DNA of 49,714 nt from Calidithermus roseus (GTDB lineage Bacteria > Deinococcota > Deinococci > Deinococcales > Thermaceae), in NCBI RefSeq assembly GCF_003574095.1, contig NZ_QWLA01000018.1, positions 1 to 49,714 on the forward strand, written 5' to 3'. The position numbers and the translations under genes are program-made. The notes under the pieces are model-generated. The model was not told where the DNA came from and made no database searches. It was given only the letters and a program-made list of their open reading frames with translations. Below are positions 23,224-31,874 of this stretch, piece after piece; positions within the stretch are counted from its first letter, which is position 1; every line of letters begins with the position of its first letter.

Positions 23224-24066
23224 ATGGGTTTGCGCAGTATCGCCCGACAGGAAGTAGTGCGGGTCAGCCCCCAGACCTCGGTGGCGGAAGCCGCCAGGCT
23301 GATGGAGCAGAAGAAAGTGGGCAGTGTCGTGATCTCGGACAACGGCAAGCCTAAAGGGCTCCTGACCGACCGTGACGTGACGCTGCGGGTGCTGGGCAAG
23401 GGGATGGACCCTCTGAAGACCCCGGTCGAGCAGGTGATGACCCAGGACCTCGTGACCCTGCGCGAGGACATGGGGCTGCTCGAGGCCCTCGAGGCCGCCA
23501 AGGACAAGCCCATCCGGCGCTTTTTGGTCGTGGATAACAAGGACAAGCTGGTGGGGATCTTCACCCTCGACGACGTGCTCTACCTGCTGGGCCGCGAGAT
23601 GGCCGACGTGGCCCGGATCGTAGAGCACGAGATGCCCGAGGCCCCCACGCTGCCCGAGGAGCGCCACATGGCCACGCTGAGGCGCTTCATCGAGGAGTGC
23701 TGGAACCAGGGCAAGCTGGACGCGCTGGCCGAGTGCTGCATCGCCGGCTACACCCACCACACCCTGCTGCGCCCTGAGCCGGTGGCGGGCCTGGAGGCCA
23801 ACAAGGCCTGGATCACCCAGATGCGCACCGCCTTCCCCGACCTGCGCTACCGCATCGAGGAGATCTTCACCTCGGGCGACCGGGTCTTCCTGCGCTGGAG
23901 CGCCACGGGCACCCACAAGGGCGAGTTCGCCGGCATTCAGCCCACCAACAAGAAGGTCGAGTTCAGCGGGAGCTTCCACTGCCGCTGCGAGAACGGCAAG
24001 CTGGCCGAGGGCTGGGCCTACCCCGACGCCTACGGCCTGCTGAAGCAGATCGGGGCTATCGGCTGA
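23224..24066 (+). CDS. CBS-domain / SnoaL-like fusion protein
   Basis: A 280-residue cytoplasmic protein. Start at 23224 after GAGGAGGTGTGTGGT; an upstream TTG would add 21 unsupported residues. Residues about 1-135 hold two CBS motifs (VAEAARLMEQKKVGSVVISD, IRRFLVVDNKDKLVGIFTLD), which usually bind adenosine nucleotides. Residues about 145-280 form a SnoaL/NTF2-like cone (FIEECWNQGKLDALAE, LRWSATGTHKGEFAGI), a fold used for binding or cyclising small molecules. An energy-sensing small-molecule binder is one reading. It ends 109 bp before the PucR gene, whose neighbourhood it may share. Confidence 0.85.
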   Translation: MGLRSIARQEVVRVSPQTSVAEAARLMEQKKVGSVVISDNGKPKGLLTDRDVTLRVLGKGMDPLKTPVEQVMTQDLVTLREDMGLLEALEAAKDKPIRRFLVVDNKDKLVGIFTLDDVLYLLGREMADVARIVEHEMPEAPTLPEERHMATLRRFIEECWNQGKLDALAECCIAGYTHHTLLRPEPVAGLEANKAWITQMRTAFPDLRYRIEEIFTSGDRVFLRWSATGTHKGEFAGIQPTNKKVEFSGSFHCRCENGKLAEGWAYPDAYGLLKQIGAIG

Positions 24067-24156
24067 CATGGACCACCGCCGCGCCCCGGTGTACCCCGCC
24101 GGGGCGCGAAGTGTTCACCTCCCCAGCGGGCCGGGCGGGAGGGCGGTGAAGGCCGC

Positions 24157-24162
24157 TAAAAT
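24157..24162 (+). promoter_or_regulatory. Candidate -10 element for pucR
   Basis: TAAAAT ends 13 bp before the preferred pucR ATG, which would give a leader of only a few bases. Short-leader or leaderless messages are common in Thermus and Deinococcus, and no Shine-Dalgarno is present here. No matching -35 is seen. Confidence 0.35.
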
Positions 24163-24175
24163 CGTCATAGCGACG

Positions 24176-25780
24176 ATGAACCTGCAAGAAGCCCTTCGTC
24201 TGCCCGCCCTCAGCCGGGCTCGAGTAGTCGCGGCAGCCCCAAAGCTGAGCAACCGAGTCCTGGGGGCCCACGCGGTGGACATCCCCGACCCCCAGGAGTG
24301 GATCCGGCCCGGTTTCCTCTTCCTCACCACCGGCTACGCCTGGCCCCGCGAGGAGCAGGCCCTGCGCGCCTTCATCCGGCAGATCGCTCAGGCCGACCCG
24401 GCGGCCATCGTGCTGGCGGTGCCCCAGTTCTTCGAGCGCTTCCCCGAAGCGGCACGCGAGGAGGCCGAGCACGCGGGCATTCCGGCCATCGAGCTGCCCT
24501 GGGAGGTGCCCTTCTCCCAGGTTATCGGCGAGCTCAACCAGCAGCTTCTGGCCCAGCAGTACAGCGTCATCGAGCGCTCGGAGGCCATCCACCGCGCGCT
24601 CACGCTCTCCGCACTCGAGGCCGGCGGCCTGCAGCCCCTGGCCGACGTGCTCAGCGGGCTCACCGGGCGCTCGGTGGTCTTCGAGGACCTGGAAGGCAAC
24701 CTCCTGGCCTACGCCCTCACCGGCGGCGAGGACGAGCTGCGCCTGCGCTCCATCGCCCTAGGCGGCACCACCCCCGAGCTTAGCCACTACCTGCAGGAGA
24801 TCGGCTTCGAGCGGCAGTTACGGCAGAGCCTGGGGCCGCTGCGGCTGCCGGCGCGGCCCGAGATCGGGATGGTGGGAAGGGTGGTCTGCCCCATCCGGCT
24901 GGGGGGTGAGCTGGTGGGCAGCGTGTGGCTGATCGAGGGGGAGGAACCCCTCTCCGAACTCGACATGCGCGCCGCCGAGCACGCCGCGACGGTGGCGGGG
25001 CTGCACCTGATGCACCAACGCGACATCGCCCAGCGCGAGGCCCGACTGGGCTACGCCTTCCTCGACGCGCTGCTGGAGGGCCGCTTCGAGCCCACGCCGC
25101 ACAACCTCGAGCGCGCCCGGCTGCAGGGCTTCCACCCCGAGGGCCGCTACTACCTGGCTTTGCTGGTGCTCGAGGAGCCGGTGCCGCTGAGCCCGGAGGG
25201 CTTCAACCGGCGTGAGCGCCTGGCCGAGGGTCTGCGCAAGCTGCTGCGCGAGCAGGGGCTGGCCCCCTTGATCTCGGTCTTCCTCAACCAGGTGCTCTTC
25301 CTGCTACCCGAGGGCTTCGACGCCACTCGCGTGTGGGAGCGGCTGCCCCAGAAGGGGCTCAGCTTGGGCCTCTCCCGAACGCGCCAGGGCTGGGCGGGGG
25401 TGGCCGAGAGCTACCGCGAGTCGCAGGCCCTGCTGCCCCACCTGCGTCCCGGAGAGGTCAGCACCTATGCCCAGCTCCTGTTGCCGCGGGTGCTGGCCGG
25501 GGATGCCCAGGCCCAGCAGGATTTGCTGCGCGAGCTGTTCGGGCCGCTGGAGAGCGAGCGCAACCAAGGGGTGCTGCTACAGACCCTCAAGGCCCTGGCC
25601 CGGCACGGCTTTCAGCTCAAGCGCACCGCCCACGCGCTAGGCGTCCACGAGAACACGCTGCGGTACCGGCTCGAGCGCCTCCAACAGCTCACCGGCCTCG
25701 ACCTGCGCGAGCCCCAGGCCCAATTCCGCCTCCAGCTCGGGTTGCAGCTTTTAGAGTTGAGCCACAGTAAATGGGGGTAA
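24176..25780 (+). CDS. PucR/CdaR-type transcriptional regulator
   Basis: A 534-residue regulator. The PucR N-terminal domain starts exactly at MNLQEALRLPALSRARVVAA, so I begin at 24176 rather than at the ATG 36 codons upstream. A GAF-like/CdaR middle follows (about 150-290 and 300-440), then the C-terminal PucR helix-turn-helix (LKRTAHALGVHENTLRYRLE). Such proteins control purine, sugar-acid and polyamine/GABA catabolism. It is upstream of and codirectional with gabT and the polyamine genes, so it is their likely regulator. The effector is unknown. Confidence 0.88.
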   Translation: MNLQEALRLPALSRARVVAAAPKLSNRVLGAHAVDIPDPQEWIRPGFLFLTTGYAWPREEQALRAFIRQIAQADPAAIVLAVPQFFERFPEAAREEAEHAGIPAIELPWEVPFSQVIGELNQQLLAQQYSVIERSEAIHRALTLSALEAGGLQPLADVLSGLTGRSVVFEDLEGNLLAYALTGGEDELRLRSIALGGTTPELSHYLQEIGFERQLRQSLGPLRLPARPEIGMVGRVVCPIRLGGELVGSVWLIEGEEPLSELDMRAAEHAATVAGLHLMHQRDIAQREARLGYAFLDALLEGRFEPTPHNLERARLQGFHPEGRYYLALLVLEEPVPLSPEGFNRRERLAEGLRKLLREQGLAPLISVFLNQVLFLLPEGFDATRVWERLPQKGLSLGLSRTRQGWAGVAESYRESQALLPHLRPGEVSTYAQLLLPRVLAGDAQAQQDLLRELFGPLESERNQGVLLQTLKALARHGFQLKRTAHALGVHENTLRYRLERLQQLTGLDLREPQAQFRLQLGLQLLELSHSKWG

Positions 25781-25850
25781 GATTTGTAGCCTGAGCCCAT
25801 AGCCTGGTGCGCTGGGACCCCATTAGGCTGTTGAGCCAAAGGAGGAACAC

Positions 25851-27143
25851 ATGCCCACGACAGAGTCCCGCAACCAGGCGTTGCTGGAGTTGCGGCACAA
25901 GGTGGTCCCGCGCGGCGTCTCTCAGGTGCACCCGGTGGTGGCGGCCAAGGCCCAAGGGGCCCGGCTCTGGGACGTCGATGGCAAGGAGTACCTCGACTGG
26001 ATCGGTGGAATCGGGGTGCTCAACGTCGGGCACAACCATCCCCGCGTGGTGGCGGCGGTGCAGGCGCAGCTCGAGCGCTTCACCCACACCTGCTTCCAGG
26101 TCACGGCCTACGAGCCCTACATCAAGCTCGCCCAGAAGTTGTGCGAAAGCGCCCCCGGTGCCTTCGACAAGAAGGCTTTTTTCGTCACCACCGGGGCCGA
26201 GGCTACCGAGAACGCCATCAAGATTGCCCGCGCCTACACCGGACGGCCCGGCGTCATCGCCTTCAAGAACGCCTTCCACGGGCGCACCCTGCTGGGCCTG
26301 AGCCTCACCGGCAAGGCCACCCCCTATCGCCAGAACTTCGGCCCCTTCGCCCCCGAGGTCTACCACGCCCCCTACCCCTACGAGTACCACGGCATCGACA
26401 CCCGCCGGGCCATGGACGGCCTGCACGAGCTCTTCGACACCGCCATCCCCCCCGACCGCGTGGCGGCCATCATCATCGAGCCCCAACTCGGCGAGGGCGG
26501 CTTCGTGCCCGCCCCCATCGCCTTCCTCAAGGCCCTGCGCAGCCTCAGCGCCGAGCACGGCATCGTGCTCATCGACGACGAGATCCAAACTGGCATCGGG
26601 CGCACCGGCAAGTTCTGGGCCATCGAGCACGCGGGCGTCGAGCCCGACCTGATCACCTTCGCCAAGAGCATCGGCGGGGGGCTACCCATCGCCGGGGTGC
26701 TGGGCAAGGCCGAGATCATGGACGCGCCCCTACCCGGCGGGCTGGGCGGGACTTTCGCCGGAAACCCCTTAGCCTGCGCGGCGGGGCTGGCGGTGCTCGA
26801 GATCTTCGAGGAGGAGAAGCTCCTGGAGAAGGGCCAGCGGTTGGGCGAGATCCTGCACGAGGGCTTCCGCAAGATCCAACGTCGCTTCCCCCAGATCGGG
26901 GACGTGCGGGGCCTGGGGCCCATGGTCGCCATGGAGATCGTCAAGGACCGCCAGAGCAAGGCCCCCGACCCCGCCCTCACCACCCGCGTCTTCGACGCGG
27001 CCCGCGAGCGCGGGTTGCTCTTGATGAAGGCCGGGATGCACTATAACGTCATCCGCTGCCTGGTGCCGCTGGTAGCGAGTGAGGCCGAGGTACGCAGGGG
27101 TCTGGAGATTCTGGAGCACAGCTTCGAGGCCGCTACGGCCTGA
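25851..27143 (+). CDS. gabT: 4-aminobutyrate aminotransferase (class III, PLP), copy 1
   Basis: A 430-residue class III aminotransferase close to GabT/PuuE: VVPRGVSQVHPVVAAKAQGA at the start, FFVTTGAEATENAIKIARA, IDDEIQTGIGRTGKFWA, and the PLP lysine in FAKSIGGGLPIAGV. It should move the amino group of GABA (or a related omega-amino acid) to 2-oxoglutarate, giving succinate semialdehyde for the GabD enzyme of this locus. AAAGGAGGAACAC precedes the ATG. It differs from copy 2 at 31875, so the two may have different donors such as putrescine, GABA or 5-aminovalerate. Confidence 0.87.
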   Translation: MPTTESRNQALLELRHKVVPRGVSQVHPVVAAKAQGARLWDVDGKEYLDWIGGIGVLNVGHNHPRVVAAVQAQLERFTHTCFQVTAYEPYIKLAQKLCESAPGAFDKKAFFVTTGAEATENAIKIARAYTGRPGVIAFKNAFHGRTLLGLSLTGKATPYRQNFGPFAPEVYHAPYPYEYHGIDTRRAMDGLHELFDTAIPPDRVAAIIIEPQLGEGGFVPAPIAFLKALRSLSAEHGIVLIDDEIQTGIGRTGKFWAIEHAGVEPDLITFAKSIGGGLPIAGVLGKAEIMDAPLPGGLGGTFAGNPLACAAGLAVLEIFEEEKLLEKGQRLGEILHEGFRKIQRRFPQIGDVRGLGPMVAMEIVKDRQSKAPDPALTTRVFDAARERGLLLMKAGMHYNVIRCLVPLVASEAEVRRGLEILEHSFEAATA

Positions 27144-27199
27144 GGCCGGGTGACCCGTTCACCTTCGGGTTCCTAGACCGGATCGAGTGAGGTGCAGTC

Positions 27200-27569
27200 A
27201 TGAGCCGCAGCCCGTTGATGGGACAACCCCAACGCGCGTTCCGCCTGGCCCGGCTGGCCGAGATCAGGGGCCTCGAGGCCGGCGAGCAGTCGTGCTCGAA
27301 GCTGCTCTACCTCATCGGCAGCCAGGGCCAGTTCCACGTCTTCGGCGTCTCCGACGAGCGCCGCACCATCAAGGGGGGCAACGACCTGCTGCCCAGGCGG
27401 CTGGCGCACTCCGGCGCCGAGGCGGAGGCGGTGGGGGGCTTGCACTTCTGGCGGCGAGCACACCCCGCTGAACGCCCAGGGCTACCATGGAGGGCGGTTG
27501 CGCGAGCGGGTGGCCGAGGAGATCCTGGCCGTATTGAAGAAGGGCGAAAGCGCCCTGGTGAGCAGCTAG
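27200..27569 (+). pseudogene. Decayed flavin amine oxidase (putrescine/monoamine oxidase type)
   Basis: Two pieces of a flavin-containing amine oxidase lie in different frames. The first reads SKLLYLIGSQGQFHVFGVSD then RTIKGGNDLLPRRLA, the family's substrate-domain motif. After a short join, GGLHF is followed in another frame by GEHTPLNAQGYHGGRLRERV and AEEILAVLKKGESALVSS with stop, the family's C-terminal FAD-binding end. The frameshift is at about 27449-27453. The N-terminal FAD domain and most of the middle are deleted. It lies between gabT and potA, so the locus once probably oxidised putrescine or another amine directly. Confidence 0.75.
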
Positions 27570-27579
27570 AGGAAAAACG

Positions 27580-28650
27580 ATGGCAGTGATCCGACCCTCA
27601 GCGAAGGTTCAGGCTCGAGCCGCCACCGGCACCCTCGCCGTCGAGAACGTCGTCAAGCGCTTCGGCGAGGTGACGGCACTGGGCGGGGTCAGCCTGGAGA
27701 TCAAGGCCGGGGAGTTCTTCACCCTGCTGGGCCCTTCGGGCTGCGGCAAGACCACCCTGCTGCGCATCATCGCCGGCTTCGAGCTGCCCACCGCCGGCTG
27801 CGTGCGGCTGGGCGGTGAGGACATCACCGCCGTACCCGCCAACCAGCGCCCGGTCAACACCGTCTTCCAGAGCTACGCGCTCTTTCCTCACCTCAGCGTC
27901 TTCGAGAACGTGGCCTTCGGGCTCAGGAGCCGGGGTTTCCCCCAGGCCGAGGTGCAAAAGCGGGTGGAGACGGTCATGGGTATGCTGCAGATCGAGCGTT
28001 TCATGGCCCGCTACCCCCACCAGCTCTCGGGCGGGCAGAAGCAGCGGGTGGCAATGGCGCGGGCGCTGGTCAACGAACCGCAAGTGCTGCTCTTGGACGA
28101 GCCCATGAGCGCCCTCGACGCCAAGCTGCGCGCCGAGGTGCAGGTGGGCCTGCGCCGCCTGCAGCGCAGCCTGGGCACCACCTTCATCCTCGTCACCCAC
28201 GACCAGGACGAGGCCATGACCGTCTCCGACCGCATCGCGGTGATGCGCGAGGGGCAGGTGATCCAGGTGGGCACCCCCGAGGAGGTCTACGCCCGGCCCC
28301 GCACCTGCTTCGTGGCCGAGTTCTTGGGTGCGGCCAACCTGATCCCCGCCAGCCGCAACGGCAGCGGCGTGAAGACCGCGCTGGGCCACCTCGAGCTCCC
28401 CGCCGTGCCGCAGTGGGAAGAGGGCAACTTGGCCATCCGCCCCGAGCGGGTGGAGATCGTGCCCGAGCCCAGGGGCTCCAACTGCGTGCAGGTCCAGGTG
28501 CGCGAGGTGGTCTACCGGGGCAGCCACCAGGAAGCCTGGCTCGAGCCCGGCGGCCTGCGCGTGCGCGCCGCCCCCTACCCTCCCCTGCGTCCGGGAGAGG
28601 AGGTAGTGGCCCACCTGCCCAAGGACGCGCTGGTGGTGCTGGATGATTAG
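27580..28650 (+). CDS. potA: Spermidine/putrescine ABC transporter ATPase
   Basis: A 356-residue ATPase: Walker A GPSGCGKTTLLR near residue 50, Q-loop FQSYALFPHLSVFENV, signature LSGGQKQRVAMARAL, Walker B VLLLDEPMSALD, switch H in LVTHDQDEAMTVSD, and a C-terminal TOBE regulatory domain (about 275-350). The PotA subfamily is supported by the potB, potC and potD genes that follow. AGAGGAAAAACG precedes the ATG. It energises uptake of polyamines. Confidence 0.92.
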   Translation: MAVIRPSAKVQARAATGTLAVENVVKRFGEVTALGGVSLEIKAGEFFTLLGPSGCGKTTLLRIIAGFELPTAGCVRLGGEDITAVPANQRPVNTVFQSYALFPHLSVFENVAFGLRSRGFPQAEVQKRVETVMGMLQIERFMARYPHQLSGGQKQRVAMARALVNEPQVLLLDEPMSALDAKLRAEVQVGLRRLQRSLGTTFILVTHDQDEAMTVSDRIAVMREGQVIQVGTPEEVYARPRTCFVAEFLGAANLIPASRNGSGVKTALGHLELPAVPQWEEGNLAIRPERVEIVPEPRGSNCVQVQVREVVYRGSHQEAWLEPGGLRVRAAPYPPLRPGEEVVAHLPKDALVVLDD

Positions 28651-28658
28651 CCTTGGGC

Positions 28659-28862
28659 GCAAGATGCAAGACGCCAACGTCGTACGTCCTACGTCATACG
28701 CCAGTGGCCCTCAGTCCTCAGCCCTCAGCCCTCAGCGAAAGGCAAGGATCAGGTTCAGGGGGACGGGGGACGAGAGGCAAAACGCCAAACGCAAGATGCA
28801 AGACGCTGGTGCCTGTAGTTTTCAGCGTTTAGCGTTCGGCGTACGACGTTCGACGTTCGACA
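28659..28862. repeat. Heptamer array R1 (potA-potB gap)
   Basis: Degenerate 7-nt tandem repeats fill the gap: GCAAGAT, GCAAGAC, GTCGTAC, GTCCTAC, GTCATAC, then CCCTCAG, TCCTCAG, CCCTCAG, CCCTCAG, then GCAAAAC, GCCAAAC, GCAAGAT, GCAAGAC, and at the right the opposite orientation GCGTTTA, GCGTTCG, GCGTACG, ACGTTCG, ACGTTCG. No gene is present. Confidence 0.8.
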
Positions 28863-28878
28863 CCTTCGGAGGTCGCCC

Positions 28879-29784
28879 GTGAACCGCGTGCTGGTGTGGT
28901 ACGGCGAGCTCACCACGCCGGGGGCGCTCTCGAGGCGCGGCCTCTTATTCTTGCTGCCCGCGGCGCTGTGGCTGATGGCCTTTTTGGTGCTGCCCAGCTT
29001 GGCCCTCGTGGCGGTGGCCTTCGCCGAGCGGGGCACCTACGGCGAGATCGTCTGGACCTTCAGCCTAGAGAACCTCAAGCGGCTGCTGGGCTACGGGCTC
29101 TTCGGCTGGAGCCCCGACAACCTGCTGATCCTGGGCCGCTCGGTGTGGGTGGCCTTCGTGACCTCGCTCATCGCGGCACTGCTGGCCTACCCCCTGGCCT
29201 TCTTCATCGCCAGCCGGCCCCCACGCACCCGCTACCTGTGGCTGACGCTGGTGATCATCCCCTTCTGGACCAACCTGGTCATCCGCACCTACGCCTGGCA
29301 ACTGCTGCTCTCCCCCGAGTTGCCCTTCGCGCGGGTCGCGGCAGCGCTGGGGCTGGCGGAGCCGGGCACCGCGCTGTATCCCGGCTCCTTCGCGGTCTAC
29401 GTCGGCATGGTCTCGGCCTTTTTGCCCTTCATGGTGCTGCCGCTGTACTCGTCGGTCGAGCGGATCGACTCCAGCCTCATCGAAGCGGCCAAGGACCTCT
29501 ATGCCAGCCGTGCGCGGGTCTTCTTCCAGGCCATCCTGCCCCAGACCCTGCCGGGCCTCACGGTGGGCATCATCCTCACCTTCATCCCGGCCATGGGCAT
29601 GTTCGTCATCCCCGACCTGCTGGGCGGGGCCAAGTACCTGCTGGTGGGCAATCTCATCCAGCAGCAGTTCGGCGCCAGCCGCGACTGGCCCTTTGCCGCC
29701 GCCATCAGCCTGGGCCTGATGGCCCTGACGTTGGTGGCCCTGCGGGTCTACCGACGTAGCGGAAAGGACGTGGACCTGGTATGA
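28879..29784 (+). CDS. potB: Spermidine/putrescine ABC transporter permease PotB
   Basis: A 301-residue permease. GTG start at 28879 with GGAGG 6 bp upstream. It has about six spans and the EAA loop LIEAAKDLYASRARVFFQAI followed by LPQTLPGL, as expected for PotB. With PotC it forms the channel of the polyamine importer. It is separated from potA and potC by heptamer arrays rather than overlapping them, which is unusual for a Pot operon. Confidence 0.92.
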   Translation: MNRVLVWYGELTTPGALSRRGLLFLLPAALWLMAFLVLPSLALVAVAFAERGTYGEIVWTFSLENLKRLLGYGLFGWSPDNLLILGRSVWVAFVTSLIAALLAYPLAFFIASRPPRTRYLWLTLVIIPFWTNLVIRTYAWQLLLSPELPFARVAAALGLAEPGTALYPGSFAVYVGMVSAFLPFMVLPLYSSVERIDSSLIEAAKDLYASRARVFFQAILPQTLPGLTVGIILTFIPAMGMFVIPDLLGGAKYLLVGNLIQQQFGASRDWPFAAAISLGLMALTLVALRVYRRSGKDVDLV

Positions 29785-29799
29785 GGCTGAGCGCTGGAG

Positions 29800-29868
29800 G
29801 TCGTACGTCGTACGCAAGACGCAAAACGCAAAACGCGGGACGCCTTGACCCTCGACCCTCGCCCCTCG
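29800..29868. repeat. Heptamer array R2 (potB-potC gap)
   Basis: GTCGTAC, GTCGTAC, GCAAGAC, GCAAAAC, GCAAAAC, GCGGGAC in strict 7-nt register, then ACCCTCG, ACCCTCG, CCCCTCG. It occupies most of the 103-bp gap. Confidence 0.85.
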
Positions 29869-29887
29869 AGACAGCCGGAGGCCGCTC

Positions 29888-30709
29888 ATGAGCCGGCTCC
29901 ACCCCGCCGTGGGCGTCACCGCCGTCCTGACGCTGGGCTTCCTGTACCTGCCCATGCTGGCGGTGGCGATCTTCTCGCTCAACCAGACCCGCTACGGGAT
30001 GTCGTGGGGGGGCTTCACCTGGAAGTGGTACCAGAGCCTCTTCAACCCGGCGCTCTCACCCGACCCCAAGCTCACCGAGACCATCCAGGCCGCCTTCGTG
30101 ACGACCATGGTGCTGGCGGTGGTGTCCACGGTCATCGCGACCGTGCTGGGGACGCTGCTGGCGATCGCCCTCGAGCGCTACCCCTGGACCCGGCGGGCGC
30201 GGGTCTTCCTCGACAACCTGCTCTATCTGCCGGTGGTCACGCCCGACATCATCCTGGCGGCGGCCTTGGTGGTGGCCTTCAGCGTGCTGCGGCAGGTCTC
30301 GAGCCTCTTCGAACTCGGCCTCCCGGCCATGATCATCGGGCACGTGACCTTCCAGATCGCCTTCGTGGCGCTGGTGGTGCAGAGCCGCCTCAAGAGCTTA
30401 GGCGCAGACCTCGACGAGGCCGCGCGCGACCTCTACGCCTCGTACGGCTACTTCGTGCGGCGGGTGCTGCTGCCCTTGCTGGCGCCGGGGATCGTGGCGG
30501 GGGCCATGCTGGCCTTCACCCTCTCGCTCGACGACTTCGTCATCAGCTTCTTCACCGCCGGGCCCGACTCCCAGACCCTCCCCCTCATCATCTACGGCTC
30601 GGTGCGGCGCGGGGTCACCCCGCAGATCCACGCCCTGTCCACCCTGATCTTCCTGGCTACGGTCATTCTGGTGTTGCTCAGCGAACGGCTCACCCGGAGG
30701 AGTGCATGA
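29888..30709 (+). CDS. potC: Spermidine/putrescine ABC transporter permease PotC
   Basis: A 273-residue permease with GCCGGAGG before the ATG. The first span is AVLTLGFLYLPMLAVAIFSL and the EAA loop is LDEAARDLYASYGYFVRRVL. SLDDFVISFF is a PotC hallmark. Its TGA overlaps the potD ATG (ATGA), so PotC and PotD are translationally coupled. Confidence 0.92.
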   Translation: MSRLHPAVGVTAVLTLGFLYLPMLAVAIFSLNQTRYGMSWGGFTWKWYQSLFNPALSPDPKLTETIQAAFVTTMVLAVVSTVIATVLGTLLAIALERYPWTRRARVFLDNLLYLPVVTPDIILAAALVVAFSVLRQVSSLFELGLPAMIIGHVTFQIAFVALVVQSRLKSLGADLDEAARDLYASYGYFVRRVLLPLLAPGIVAGAMLAFTLSLDDFVISFFTAGPDSQTLPLIIYGSVRRGVTPQIHALSTLIFLATVILVLLSERLTRRSA

Positions 30710-31731
30710 AAAAACTGCTGGCCCTGTTGGCGTTTGTGTCGTTGGCGTTGGCCCAGAGCAAGGAGATGCGGCTGTTCATCTGGTCGGAGTACATCGACCC
30801 GGCCATCATCTCTGCCTTCGAGAAGCAGTACGGGCTCAAGGTCCGCATCGAGCTCTACGAGTCCAACGAGGACATGCTGGCCAAGCTGCAGGCGGGCGGG
30901 GTGAGCCAGTACGACGTGATCGTGCCCGGCGACTACATCATCCCCACCCTGGTTGCGCTCAAGCTGGTCCAGCCTTTGGACAAGAGCAAACTGCCCAACC
31001 TCAAGAACCTCGACCCCAAGTTCGCCAACCCGCCCTTCGACCCCGGCAACCAGTACTCGGCGGCCTACCAGTGGGGCATGTCGGGGATCATGTACCGCAA
31101 GGACAGGGTCAAGACCCCCCCGGATAGCTGGGCGGTGATCTTCGACCCCAAACAAAGCGGCAGCTACGTGCTCATGGACTCCATCCGCGAGATGATGGGC
31201 GCGGCGCTGCGCTATTTGGGCTACAGCATCAACACCCGCGACCCCAAGCAGGTGCAGGCGGCGGGGAAATTGCTGCTCGAGGCCAAGAAGTCTAAGCGCG
31301 CGGTGGGCTTCGAAGGCGGCGTGGGCGCGAAGAACCGCCTGGTGGCCGGGAGCGCGACCTACGCGGTGGTCTACAACGGCGACGCCATCAAGGCCGCCTC
31401 CGAGAACCCCAACGTGGCCTTCGTGGTGCCCAAGGAGGGCGCCGCACTCTTCCTCGACAACATGGCCATCCCCGCCAAGGCCCCCAACCCCGACGCGGCC
31501 CACAAGTTCATCAACTTCATCCTCGACGGCAAAATCGGGGCGCAGCTTTCGAACTACAACCGCTACGCCACCCCCAACAAGGCCGCGCTGCCCTTCATCA
31601 ACAAAGCAGACCTCAAGAACCCGGCCATCTACCCCACCGAAAGCGTCAAGGCCAAGCTCGAGTTCGTCCTCGACCTGGGCAAGGACGCGCGGCTTTATGA
31701 CGAGGTCTGGACCCAGGTGAAGTCGCGCTAG
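30706..31731 (+). CDS. potD: Polyamine-binding protein PotD, copy 1
   Basis: A 341-residue secreted protein starting MKKLLALLAFVSLALAQ at 30706, with GGAGG upstream. The mature part opens MRLFIWSEYIDPAIISAFEK, matching PotD/PotF (motif W-x-E-Y-I). Later blocks include YDVIVPGDYIIPTLV and LFLDNMAIPAKAPNPDAAHK. It delivers putrescine or spermidine to PotBC. A second, closely similar potD lies at 33391. Confidence 0.92.
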   Translation: MKKLLALLAFVSLALAQSKEMRLFIWSEYIDPAIISAFEKQYGLKVRIELYESNEDMLAKLQAGGVSQYDVIVPGDYIIPTLVALKLVQPLDKSKLPNLKNLDPKFANPPFDPGNQYSAAYQWGMSGIMYRKDRVKTPPDSWAVIFDPKQSGSYVLMDSIREMMGAALRYLGYSINTRDPKQVQAAGKLLLEAKKSKRAVGFEGGVGAKNRLVAGSATYAVVYNGDAIKAASENPNVAFVVPKEGAALFLDNMAIPAKAPNPDAAHKFINFILDGKIGAQLSNYNRYATPNKAALPFINKADLKNPAIYPTESVKAKLEFVLDLGKDARLYDEVWTQVKSR

Positions 31732-31777
31732 GGGGCGTATGGACGTCCAGAAGGCCAGCATCCCGCCGCCTGGGAGG

Positions 31778-31826
31778 GTCGATGGTCGATAGTCGATAGC
31801 CAAAGACAAAATCCGTATGACGTATC
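31778..31826. repeat. Heptamer array R3 (potD-gabT gap)
   Basis: GTCGATG, GTCGATA, GTCGATA, GCCAAAG, ACAAAAT, CCGTATG, ACGTATC in continuous 7-nt register within the 143-bp gap. Confidence 0.75.
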
Positions 31827-31874
31827 GCGGGCTGCCGAAAGCCTCCGCGGTGCGCGATCTCAATCGAGGAACCC

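Noticed and set aside
29845-30705. Apparent long fusion of a Pro/Arg/Ala-rich sequence to PotD
   Set aside because: The upstream part is an out-of-frame shadow of potC. PotD has its own ATG, ribosome site and signal peptide at 30706.
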